Assembly: GCA_964496975.1 (NCBI GenBank)
Contig: CAZCBN010000042.1
Span: 1 to 24,876 of the forward strand
Direction of reading: 5' to 3'
Length of the DNA stretch: 24,876 bases
Origin: CAZCBN01 sp964496975
GTDB lineage: Bacteria; Planctomycetota; Phycisphaerae; Phycisphaerales; UBA1924
Shown here: in pieces, positions 8,901-16,027 of the stretch
Position numbering within the stretch: position 1 is the first letter of the stretch
How the letters are laid out: each line of letters begins with the position of its first letter
The notes under the pieces: model-generated
What the model was told of the DNA's origin: nothing
What the model saw: only the letters and a program-made list of their open reading frames with translations
Databases searched by the model: none
Program-made: the position numbers and the translations under genes

Positions 8901-10974
8901 GCTCGCGTTCAACGCGTTCGGCGGCCGCGTGGGGCTCGACAACGGCTCGGGCCGGCTTGACCTGGTCACGGGCCGCGAGCCCGCGGTGGAGTTTCACGCC
9001 TTCGACGCCGACCTCGCGTTCAACGGCGAGCCCGCGGGCCGGCTCCGCGTGGACGGCCGCACGCCCCTGCGCCCGCCCGACGCGCCGGGCGCCGCGCCCC
9101 TCGCCCCGCTGACGCTCTCGTTGTCGGACGGGCGCTTCGAGTCCGCGATGACGCGGACGCTGGTCGCCGACCGGCTGGGAGCGGAGCTGGCGCGGGCGTA
9201 CGAGCGCTTTGAGCCGCGGGGCCGCTACGACCTGTCGCTCGACATCGTGCCCTTCGCCAACGCGAGCCCGCCGCCCGCGCCGACAGCGCGCGACGGAGCG
9301 ACGGCCACGCCAACCGACGGAACAACCGGGGCCGCGGCCGACGGCTCGCTCTCCGCGGCCGATGTCTTCGCCGCCGCCTCGGTGCGGGGCGAGCTGCGGC
9401 CCCGCTCGGTCACGCTGCGCGGCAAGGCGGGCCCGGTGGAGGCGACGAGCGTCGAGGGGAGCCTGCTGTTCCACCCGCGGGGCGGCACGTTCCGCGGGCT
9501 GCACGCGGCGAACGAGCGCTGGAGCGTGCTCGTTGACGGCGCGTGGGCCACGCCCGAGCCCAGCGTGCTGGACCTGGAGGCCGCCGTCGCGGTCGAGGCG
9601 CAGACGCTCCCCGCCGACCTGCTGGGCCTGCTGCCCTCGGACGTGGCGGGCGTGCTCGCGGCCCTCGGCGCGCAGAGCGACGGCCCCGTGCACGTGCGCG
9701 ACGCGCGGGTGCTGCTCCGCCGGCCGCAAGAAGCCGCCTCGGCCGACCTGCTGATCTCGGGCGCGGTGGACGTGGAACAGGGCCGGCTCGACCTGGGCTT
9801 CCCCGTCACCGAGCTGGACGCGACCGTCGCCTTCGAGGCGTGGCGCCGCGCCGCGCCCGAGGCCGCCCCGGGCCCAACCACGCCCGGCGGCGGGGCCGAC
9901 AGCACGCTCCCTGAGCCGGCGACGACCGAGCCGGCCTCGCCCATGCGCAGCGGCTTCACGCTCACGGTCGACGCGAGCCGCCTGCGGGCCGCGGGCGTGC
10001 GCGCGACGGGCGTGCACGCGGTGGCCTCGCGCGCGGGCGACGGCACGGGCGTGCTCATCCCCGAGTTCGGCGCCGATGTGCACGGGGGCCGCGTGGCGGG
10101 CTGGGCGTTTTTGCGTGAAGAGCAAGACGCGCCGCCCGACGCCTCGGGCCGCAGGCCGCTCCGATACTGGTCCGAGCTCTCCGCGTCGGCCGTCGCGGTC
10201 GAGGGCGTGCTGGCCGACGTGCAGCGCGCGACCGTCGCCGCCGCCGCGAGCCCGGGCTCAGCCACCGACGGCGGCGACGGCGCCGCACCGATCGAGTCCG
10301 TCGCCCCCACCGAACGCGACGCCACGCCGGGCGACCCCGCGGGCCCGGGCGCGCTGCTCGACTTCGGCGCGTCGCTCAGCGCCGTCACCGGCGACAACGC
10401 CACGCGGCGCGGCACGGGCCGCATCGTCGCCAGCGGCGGGCCGCTGCTGCGCTTCCCGCTGCTGCTCTCGCTGGTCGAGGTGAGCAACCTGCAGCCGCCG
10501 TCGGGCGCGCAGCTCTCGCTGGGCCGCGCGTCGTTCTCCATCCTGGGCGACGAGATCACGTTCGACGAGATCGCCGTCTTCTCAGACTCCGTCGCCCTCT
10601 TCGGCTACGGCTCCATGGACTGGCCCACCCGCGGGCTTGATCTCCGCTTCAACTCGCGCCCGCTCAACCCGCTGCCCATCATCAGCGACGTGCTCGTCAA
10701 CATCCGCGACGAGATCATCACCACCCGCGTCGGCGGCACCCTCGCCTCGCCCGATGTCTCGGCCGAGCCGCTCAGCGCCACCCGGCGGCTCATCGGCGCC
10801 ATCCTCGGCACGGACGACGCCGAGTCTCGCAAGCTCCGCGCCATCGAACGCGAGGCCCGCGCCGCCCGCGACGCGAGCCGGCTGGTCCCCGAGCGCACCG
10901 ACGCCCTGCGCGACGTCGGCCGCCCCCGCCAAGCCGACCCGGCCGCGACACCCGGGGCCGAACAGATACCCTGA
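5953..10974 (+). CDS. large AsmA-like envelope protein
   Basis: 1673 residues. A basic N-terminus is followed by one membrane segment (about 40-59), then a very long periplasmic region of beta-strand repeats. The C-terminal 250 residues resemble AsmA/DUF3971-type C-terminal domains: LLRFPLLLSLVEVSNLQPPS, then FDEIAVFSDSVALFGYGSMD and LDLRFNSRPLNPLP. Relatives such as AsmA, YhdP and TamB form hydrophobic grooves thought to carry phospholipid between inner and outer membrane; a similar role here is inference. An unusual Ala/Glu/Arg-rich coiled coil sits in the middle (about 577-644). Several Pro/Ala-rich linkers occur (for example near 1110-1135 and 1310-1330). The ATG at 5953 lacks a ribosome site; another in-frame ATG at 6043 would still keep the membrane anchor. 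It is the first gene of a plus-strand run, with the LOG gene 80 bp downstream. Confidence 0.82.
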   Translation: MANPTRPTTRTPSRPPGPPGAARPGATRKPMTAHRVRRRFVRAALLAGAVLGGAYLAVTRGGVATPLVLSKLRGVLAGSRLDVAEIFIASDGGLVLEGVRLTNPELVGEAGAAAEFLTVERVEVEVDWLATLTGTLTVRRVLLEAPVIRVSQDAGTGALSVTAANLLPATPRTKGGAAALESLRIVDGELEVGEHGVPRDAETTTGPGPRAEGALAPGPAKEPDRVDPGYRRLARVPISGALLPSEGDEGRYVVDVDALVEGRTITARGRVDERGLALSISGLRADAVRPELVPTYGRNVWNTLALTGGVTLRTLDVSADGRPRVTLDLEGVGVTLPFDQLGGTSRENLRLNNVVGSLTLDGDRAAASLEGEAESLRYRVDLETLDLTGQVGFLCRVRTMPFRLSPGVRLLQFVPAVVNEKLELFEGLTADVTSETWLAQRWPGLGEGPLAPGAPGGAPARDGVGLTPPAELRPSRGEGSLAIWGRILMRNGSTAYTGFPYAFRGMLGEMIFDRDRLEIRSITGVAPSGARISAAGFIAPLGGEAEVDLDVKVNDLPIDRALREALGPERRGLINALFSEEQHAALVAEGLLRTAEQAAETEEALARRRVELEAWAGRADGAAGEQARLAAEIAALEREAASAPAFALGGLAQVDVKIRRELGEISIWTRDITIRMPRAGLISQYFPLPVIGSNVELWVTNGRAEMRPSTFRTLAATDASAGTGQVRVSALADLSPPEPGEPPRLPAVRVDAWDVPVDRLLLRAIPGPGGLGQDDVSTSFGGILDNLGLRGRLDASADIRAREDAPTELGYRIEVALKDMAATPVIRPGLESLPPMRIEGINGSVYVDQSLIVLDVTSRMFGAPAGDEGAAPSAASRGDLLVQADLPEGHTWTGGPKDASGEGAPRPSAGLFVRARGLGADVATPVEHLIALVSEEAAASLLDLRRRYEPTGRVDLTATASGRVGERLTEDAGYELRTGRVDRLAFNAFGGRVGLDNGSGRLDLVTGREPAVEFHAFDADLAFNGEPAGRLRVDGRTPLRPPDAPGAAPLAPLTLSLSDGRFESAMTRTLVADRLGAELARAYERFEPRGRYDLSLDIVPFANASPPPAPTARDGATATPTDGTTGAAADGSLSAADVFAAASVRGELRPRSVTLRGKAGPVEATSVEGSLLFHPRGGTFRGLHAANERWSVLVDGAWATPEPSVLDLEAAVAVEAQTLPADLLGLLPSDVAGVLAALGAQSDGPVHVRDARVLLRRPQEAASADLLISGAVDVEQGRLDLGFPVTELDATVAFEAWRRAAPEAAPGPTTPGGGADSTLPEPATTEPASPMRSGFTLTVDASRLRAAGVRATGVHAVASRAGDGTGVLIPEFGADVHGGRVAGWAFLREEQDAPPDASGRRPLRYWSELSASAVAVEGVLADVQRATVAAAASPGSATDGGDGAAPIESVAPTERDATPGDPAGPGALLDFGASLSAVTGDNATRRGTGRIVASGGPLLRFPLLLSLVEVSNLQPPSGAQLSLGRASFSILGDEITFDEIAVFSDSVALFGYGSMDWPTRGLDLRFNSRPLNPLPIISDVLVNIRDEIITTRVGGTLASPDVSAEPLSATRRLIGAILGTDDAESRKLRAIEREARAARDASRLVPERTDALRDVGRPRQADPAATPGAEQIP

Positions 10975-11054
10975 CCCATCGCGGCCCGCGCCGCCCAACG
11001 GCGCCCCGCCGCACGCACCGGGCCCCAACACGCCCCTCGGACACCCAAGCCCCC

Positions 11055-12242
11055 ATGCCAGACCCCGCGACCAACCCTTCGCCCAGCCCCGCCCAGCGCC
11101 CCAAAACCCAGCTCGAGCCCCCCGACATCGCCGAGACGCTCGACAACACCGCCGCGCCCCCCGAGCGCGGCGGCCAGCTCCGCGCCGAATCCCCCGAGCT
11201 GCAGGGCGAGATCGCCCGCCTCGTCGACGCGATGGCCGCCGACACCACCTCGCCCACGCACAAGCGGCTCGTCGCCGACCTGGTCACCACCGCGCTGAAG
11301 CTCCTGCCCGACGGCCGCGACACGGGCGAGCTGAAGCTCATGACCGCCGCGCTGAAGGAGCTGCGCTACGCCTACCGCGTCTTCGGGCAGTACGCCGAGC
11401 CCTTCAAGGTCACCATCTTCGGCAGCGCGCGAACGCCCGCCGACCATCCCGACTACATCGCCGCCGTGGAGTTCAGCCGCCTCATGGCCCAGGCCGGCTG
11501 GATGGTCATCACCGGCGCGGGCGACGGCATCATGAAGGCCGGCCACGAGGGGCCCGGCCGCGACGCCAGCTTCGGCGTCGCCATCCGCCTCCCCTTCGAG
11601 CAGAAGACCAACAGCATCATCGACGGCGACAGCAAGCTCATCAACTTCCGCTACTTCTTCACCCGCAAGCTCATGTTCCTGAGCCAGGCCGAGGCCGTCG
11701 TCTGCTTCCCCGGCGGCTTCGGCACGCTCGACGAGACCTTCGAAACCCTCACCCTCATCCAGACCGGCAAGGCGACGATGGTCCCCCTCGTCTTCGTCGA
11801 GGGGCACGACGCCCCGGGCTCATCCGAAGGCCGCGCCCCCTACTGGCACGCCTTCGACGGCTTCATGCGCGACCAGCTCCTCGCCCGAGGCTGGATCGGC
11901 GAGGAAGACACGGGCCTCTACCACCTCGCCAAAACGCCCCAGGAGGCCGCCGACGTCGTGCTGAAGTTCTACCGCGTCTATCACTCCGCCCGCTACGTGC
12001 GCGACGACCTCATCATCCGCCTGCGCCGGCCCATCCCCGCCGAGTGGGTCGAGCGGCTGAACGACGAGTTCGCCGTGCTGCTCCGCAAGGGCCGCATCGA
12101 GGCGTGCGACGCCCACAGCATGGAGCAGGACCACCGCGCCCTCCCGCGCCTCTCCTTCACGCACACACGCCGAAACTTCGGCCTGCTCCGCCGCCTCATC
12201 GACCGCATCAACGAAGCACCGCCGGCCCCGGGCACCGCATGA
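11055..12242 (+). CDS. LOG family protein (Rossmann fold, nucleoside-5'-monophosphate phosphoribohydrolase-like)
   Basis: 395 residues. The core (about 117-275) is a LOG/TIGR00730-type Rossmann domain, once annotated as lysine decarboxylase. It has the glycine-rich GAGDGIMKAGHEG (153-165), an Arg-Lys pair at 204-205 and the diagnostic PGGFGTLDE (219-227), which matches PGGxGTxxE. Well-studied members cleave cytokinin or purine nucleoside monophosphates to base and ribose 5-phosphate. This one has an added N-terminal helical region (1-115) and a C-terminal extension of about 120 residues, so it belongs to the longer bacterial subgroup whose substrate is less certain. No ribosome site precedes the ATG. 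Its TGA overlaps the next ATG (ATGA at 12239-12242), so translation of the two is probably coupled. Confidence 0.88.
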   Translation: MPDPATNPSPSPAQRPKTQLEPPDIAETLDNTAAPPERGGQLRAESPELQGEIARLVDAMAADTTSPTHKRLVADLVTTALKLLPDGRDTGELKLMTAALKELRYAYRVFGQYAEPFKVTIFGSARTPADHPDYIAAVEFSRLMAQAGWMVITGAGDGIMKAGHEGPGRDASFGVAIRLPFEQKTNSIIDGDSKLINFRYFFTRKLMFLSQAEAVVCFPGGFGTLDETFETLTLIQTGKATMVPLVFVEGHDAPGSSEGRAPYWHAFDGFMRDQLLARGWIGEEDTGLYHLAKTPQEAADVVLKFYRVYHSARYVRDDLIIRLRRPIPAEWVERLNDEFAVLLRKGRIEACDAHSMEQDHRALPRLSFTHTRRNFGLLRRLIDRINEAPPAPGTA

Positions 12243-13468
12243 CCGCGCCCCGCACCCACACGCCCACCCAGCGCCCCGCCGCGGGCGTCGCCCTCGCGCT
12301 CTCGCTCGCGCTGCTCACCGGCGCCTGCGGCCGCGGCTCGCGCACGCCGAGCGACGCCGCGGCGGACGCCCCGCTCGCGGACGCCGCGCCGCTCGCCGAC
12401 GCCGCCTCGACCGCCTCGCCCACCGGCCCGCGCCGCGGCGGCGAGATCCGCGAGGGCCAGACGGGCCTGGAGGTCCGCTCCTGGGTCGTGACCGACGAGG
12501 GGCCCAGCCTCATCGCCGCCCTGCTCAGCGCCGCCGACCCCGCGCCCGCCCTCGCCGCCGGCTCGGCCGACGCCTGGCGCGGCAGCGGCCTGCGCCTTGT
12601 GCAACTGCCCACGGACGCCCTGCGCGCCATCGAGGCCTCCGTCCTGCCCAACGCGCCCATCGAGAGCCGCTGGATCGGCGAGTCGCCTCGCTTCGCCGAC
12701 CTCATCCGCGGCGTCCCCTTCCGCGGCGGGCCCATCCGCACCGACGCCGGCACGGTCGACCTGGACGCGGGCCGCCCCAGGCTCGTCGCCCGCGCGTGGG
12801 CCGAGCCGAGCCTGGATAGCTCGGGCCGCATCGCGTCCGTCCTGCGCGTCGACATCGTGCCGCGGCACGACGAGGCCTCGCGCCTCCCCGCCTGGCTCCG
12901 GCAGGCCGAGCGCCAGGCCGCAGGACAGACCGCAGGACAGGCCGCGGACGACGACGACGCCGGGGGTCTTGTCTTCAGCCGCGACGCGATCTCCGCCTCG
13001 CTCCCCCCGGGCCGCGCGCTACTCATCATCCCCGAGTCGCCCGATGCCGACTGGCCCGCCGTCGCCGCGCTCGCCCAGCGGGCGGAGCCCCTCGCCGCCG
13101 CGACCGCGCCATCCGCCCCAACCACCTCGTCCGCGACGCCGTCCACGGCGCCCGCCGCCCCCGGCCCCGTGCCCCCGCCCGAGCCGACGCCCCGGCCCAT
13201 CCGCCCGACGCCGGGCGATCCCGCGCCCGCCCTGCCCCCCGCGGCCGCCGTTCCCGGCAACCCCGCCGGCCCCGTCGCGCCGGCCGCGCGCACGCTGGGC
13301 GAGGTGATGCTCGCCCTGGGCCCCGCGGGCGAGGCCGCCGCCAGCCAGAGCGCCGCCACCGACGCGATGCTGCAGGCTGCCCGCCGGCGCCGCGTCGTGC
13401 TCGTCCTCGTGCCGCACACGCCCGACCGCTTCGCCCTCACCCCGGGCCCATGGGCCGACGCGCCGTGA
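12239..13468 (+). CDS. predicted lipoprotein of unknown function
   Basis: 409 residues, no family recognised. The N-terminus has a hydrophobic stretch (16-29) ending in LLTGAC, a near-lipobox with Cys30 as the likely lipidated residue. The Thr at -3 is less usual, so the anchor is probable rather than certain. After an Asp/Ala-rich spacer, residues 65-255 look like a folded domain (RSWVVTDEGPSLIAALLSA at its start, LRVDIVPRHDE later). Residues 285-345 are a Pro/Ala/Thr linker, and a short conserved-looking end (LGEVMLALGP, RRRVVLVLVPHTPDRF) closes the protein. It overlaps the LOG gene by 4 bp and the exchanger by 19 bp. This suggests a fixed three-gene unit, but the job of the protein is unknown. 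Confidence 0.68.
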   Translation: MTAPRTHTPTQRPAAGVALALSLALLTGACGRGSRTPSDAAADAPLADAAPLADAASTASPTGPRRGGEIREGQTGLEVRSWVVTDEGPSLIAALLSAADPAPALAAGSADAWRGSGLRLVQLPTDALRAIEASVLPNAPIESRWIGESPRFADLIRGVPFRGGPIRTDAGTVDLDAGRPRLVARAWAEPSLDSSGRIASVLRVDIVPRHDEASRLPAWLRQAERQAAGQTAGQAADDDDAGGLVFSRDAISASLPPGRALLIIPESPDADWPAVAALAQRAEPLAAATAPSAPTTSSATPSTAPAAPGPVPPPEPTPRPIRPTPGDPAPALPPAAAVPGNPAGPVAPAARTLGEVMLALGPAGEAAASQSAATDAMLQAARRRRVVLVLVPHTPDRFALTPGPWADAP

Positions 13469-14499
13469 TCCCCGACAACCTCCCCATCCCCCTCGCCTCG
13501 GTCGCCCTCGCGGGCGGCGTCGCCCTGCTGGTGAAGGGGGCCGACGCGCTCATCACCGGCGCTGTGCGCACCGCCGCGGGCTTGGGCGTCTCCCCCTTCC
13601 TCATCGGCCTCACCGTCGTCGCCTTCGGCACCAGCGCGCCCGAGCTCGCCGCCTCCATCGGCGCCACCCTCCGCGGGTCCGGGGGCCTCGCCGTCGGCAA
13701 CGTCGTCGGGTCCAACATCGCCAACATCGGCCTCATCCTGGGACTCACGGCCCTCGCCAGGCCCATCCCCGTGCGCCGCGAGGTGGTGCTGCGCGATCTC
13801 CCCGTCACGGCGCTCGTCACCGTCCTCGCCTCCCTCCCCATGCTCGACGGCCTGCTCCACCGCAGCCCCGACGGCAGCCCCGCCCCCGCGTTCGTCTCCC
13901 GCCTCGACGGCCTCCTGCTCACGCTGGGCCTCGCCGCCTACATCCTCTTCAGCGCGCGCGCCGGCACGCTGAACCCCGCCGACGCCGCCGCGGAAGCCCT
14001 CGAACCCAACGCCCCCGACGCCCCCCGCCCAGACGCCGCCGCGACGCGCTGGCTGCCCAATCTCGTGCGCATCGCCCTGGGCCTCGCCGGGCTCGTCCTG
14101 GGCGCCGACCTGCTCGTCAGCGGCTCCATCGCCATCGCGACGAGCCTGGGCGTGCCACAGGTCGTCATCGGCCTCACCATCGTCGCCGTCGGCACGTCGC
14201 TGCCCGAGCTGGTCGTCTCCGTGCAGGCCGCGCGGCGGGGCCAGTCCGACATCGCCCTCGCCAACGTGCTGGGCTCCAACGTCTTCAACCTGCTGGGCGT
14301 GCTGGGCATCGCCGCCCTCGTCCGCCCCTTCGCCGTGCCGGCCGAGGCCGTGACGCGCGACATCTGGGTCATGCTCGCCGCCACCTTCCTGCTCCTGCCC
14401 GCCCTGCGGTGCTTCGGCAAGCTCACGCGGGCTGAGGGCGGCCTGCTCCTCGCGGGCTTTGCCCTGTACGTCTGGCACGCCTTCGCCCAGCCCGCCTGA
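13450..14499 (+). CDS. calcium/sodium exchanger (CaCA family, YrbG-like)
   Basis: 349 residues, a normal length for a bacterial K+-dependent-type Na+/Ca2+ exchanger of the inner membrane. The two inverted alpha-repeats are clear: GLTVVAFGTSAPEL (53-66) with GNVVGSNIANI (83-93), and GLTIVAVGTSLPEL (241-254) with ANVLGSNVFNLL (271-282). The acidic residues of both GTSxPEL motifs, which bind the ion, are present. About ten hydrophobic segments flank a cytoplasmic Ala/Pro/Asp-rich loop near 173-200. The ATG at 13450 overlaps the lipoprotein gene by 19 bp; a GTG at 13465, overlapping that stop by 4 bp (GTGA), is an alternative start that loses five residues. The ion actually moved (Ca2+, Na+ or other cations) is inferred from the family. 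Confidence 0.93.
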   Translation: MGRRAVIPDNLPIPLASVALAGGVALLVKGADALITGAVRTAAGLGVSPFLIGLTVVAFGTSAPELAASIGATLRGSGGLAVGNVVGSNIANIGLILGLTALARPIPVRREVVLRDLPVTALVTVLASLPMLDGLLHRSPDGSPAPAFVSRLDGLLLTLGLAAYILFSARAGTLNPADAAAEALEPNAPDAPRPDAAATRWLPNLVRIALGLAGLVLGADLLVSGSIAIATSLGVPQVVIGLTIVAVGTSLPELVVSVQAARRGQSDIALANVLGSNVFNLLGVLGIAALVRPFAVPAEAVTRDIWVMLAATFLLLPALRCFGKLTRAEGGLLLAGFALYVWHAFAQPA

Positions 14500-14690
14500 T
14501 CGCCGACGCCCCGCGGGCCCGCCTCAGACCCGCCCGCCGCGCGTTCCCGGACCCGCCCCCGCACAACCCGCGCCGCCCCACGCCCGCGTCGCCCCGCCGA
14601 GGCCGCGCGCCCACCAAACGCCCCGCTCCAATCCGACAGTTGCTGCAGGCCGCCGCGCGCCCCCATCCGGGGCCACCGGCCGGCCCACCC

Positions 14691-14699
14691 GAGGGAGGG
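14691..14699 (+). promoter_or_regulatory. strong Shine-Dalgarno site
   Basis: GAGGGAGGG ends 3 bp before the ATG at 14703. It fixes the start of the HD-domain gene and suggests efficient translation. Confidence 0.7.
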
Positions 14700-14702
14700 T
14701 CC

Positions 14703-16007
14703 ATGCTCCGTGTCCGCATGACCGAGGCCCTGCCGGGCATGGTGCTCGCCCTGCCCGTCTACCACCCCGACCGCAAGGCCACGCTCCTGCTCCGGCCCGG
14801 CGTCGCCCTGGACGACACCATGATCGGCCGCCTCAGGGACGTGCGCACGCCCGAGGTCTTCATCCGCTACCCCGGCCTCGAGCAGCTCGCCGAGCTCATC
14901 AACGCCGACGTTTCCGAGGCCCGCGCCGACATCACCGGCCTCATCGCCGAGGCCTTCGACGACGCCGCCAAGCGCACCGACTGCACCCTCTCCTTCCGCG
15001 CCTACAAAGACGCCGTCAACGCCCTGCTCGAGCGCCTGAGCCACAAGCCCTCCGCCGCGCTCTTCATCCACGAGCTCGTCGACGCGGGCCAGCCCCTCCT
15101 CCGCCACGGCTCCAACGTCTGCTTCATCAGCCTGCTCATGGCCCTCAAGCTCGAGTACTACATGATCCGCGAGCGGCCCAAGCTCCCCGCGCCCCTCGCC
15201 CGCGACGTCTCGCCCCTGGGCGTCGCCGCCATGCTCCACGACATCGGCATGGCCCGCATCCCCGAGCACACCCGCGACGCCTGGCTCCGCTTCCGCGACG
15301 AGAACGACCCCGACTGGCGCGCCCACGTCCGCGAGGGGTACGACCTCGTCCGGGGCGAGCTCGAGCCCGCCGCCGCGGCCGCCGTCCTGCACCACCACCA
15401 ACGCTTCGACGGCACCGGCTTCCCCGCCCGCCACGGCTCCGCGGGCGAGCTCATCCCCCTCGCCGGCAACCGCATCCACATCTTCCCGCGCATCATCGCC
15501 GCCGCCGACCTCTTCGAGCGCCTGCGAAACCCCGTGAGCGCGGACGGCGTCGCCGCGCCGATTCCAAACGTCCGCGCCCTCCGCATGATGCGCGAAGACC
15601 CCTACCGCAAGTGGGTCGACCCCGTCGTCTTCAGCGCCCTGCTCAGCGTCGTCCCCGCTTTCCCGCCCGGCTCCGTCGTCACCCTCAGCAGCGGCCTCCG
15701 CGGCGCCGTCTGCGCGTGGAACCCCGCCGACCCCTGCCGGCCCACCGTCCTCGTCATCCCCTCGCAGCTCGACGTCGCCGCCCGCAGCGCCCGCCACGGC
15801 CCCGCCCTGATGAACGAGCCCCCGCCCCGCACCATCGACCTCGCCCTCACGCCCGAGCTCAGCATCACCGAGATCGACGGCGTGAACGTCTCGGCCGACG
15901 CGTTCTCACCGCCCACCCGCGTCGCCTTCGACGTGGTCGCCACCCAAAAAGCCATGATGAACGCCGCCTACGACCCCGCCTACCGCCCCGCCCAACGCTC
16001 GGCCTAA
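14703..16007 (+). CDS. HD-GYP-like phosphohydrolase domain protein
   Basis: 434 residues. Residues 1-60 resemble the short N-terminal domain that precedes many HD-GYP proteins (TEALPGMVLALPVYHPD, then a second strand set with LLRPGVALDD). The HD domain shows an early His in RHGSNVCFISLLMALK (135), the metal-binding pair in MLHDIGMARIPEH (H179, D180), a third His at 208 and HHHQRFDGTGFP (230-241). That last motif is the family's HHExxDGxGYP with Glu to Gln and Tyr to Phe. HD-GYP enzymes hydrolyse cyclic di-GMP; whether this variant does so is uncertain. The C-terminal 140 residues form an extra domain (SVVTLSSGLRGAVCAWNPAD) seen in some of these proteins. No receiver or sensor domain is present. 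A 203-bp spacer separates it from the exchanger, so it may have its own promoter. Confidence 0.82.
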   Translation: MLRVRMTEALPGMVLALPVYHPDRKATLLLRPGVALDDTMIGRLRDVRTPEVFIRYPGLEQLAELINADVSEARADITGLIAEAFDDAAKRTDCTLSFRAYKDAVNALLERLSHKPSAALFIHELVDAGQPLLRHGSNVCFISLLMALKLEYYMIRERPKLPAPLARDVSPLGVAAMLHDIGMARIPEHTRDAWLRFRDENDPDWRAHVREGYDLVRGELEPAAAAAVLHHHQRFDGTGFPARHGSAGELIPLAGNRIHIFPRIIAAADLFERLRNPVSADGVAAPIPNVRALRMMREDPYRKWVDPVVFSALLSVVPAFPPGSVVTLSSGLRGAVCAWNPADPCRPTVLVIPSQLDVAARSARHGPALMNEPPPRTIDLALTPELSITEIDGVNVSADAFSPPTRVAFDVVATQKAMMNAAYDPAYRPAQRSA

Positions 16008-16027
16008 CCCTCGGAAGAGCCCTCGGC

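Noticed and set aside
5850..10125. Very long open frame on the minus strand opposite the AsmA-like gene
   Set aside because: It is Arg/His/Pro-rich with no recognisable domain and is explained by the third-position GC bias of the real plus-strand gene.
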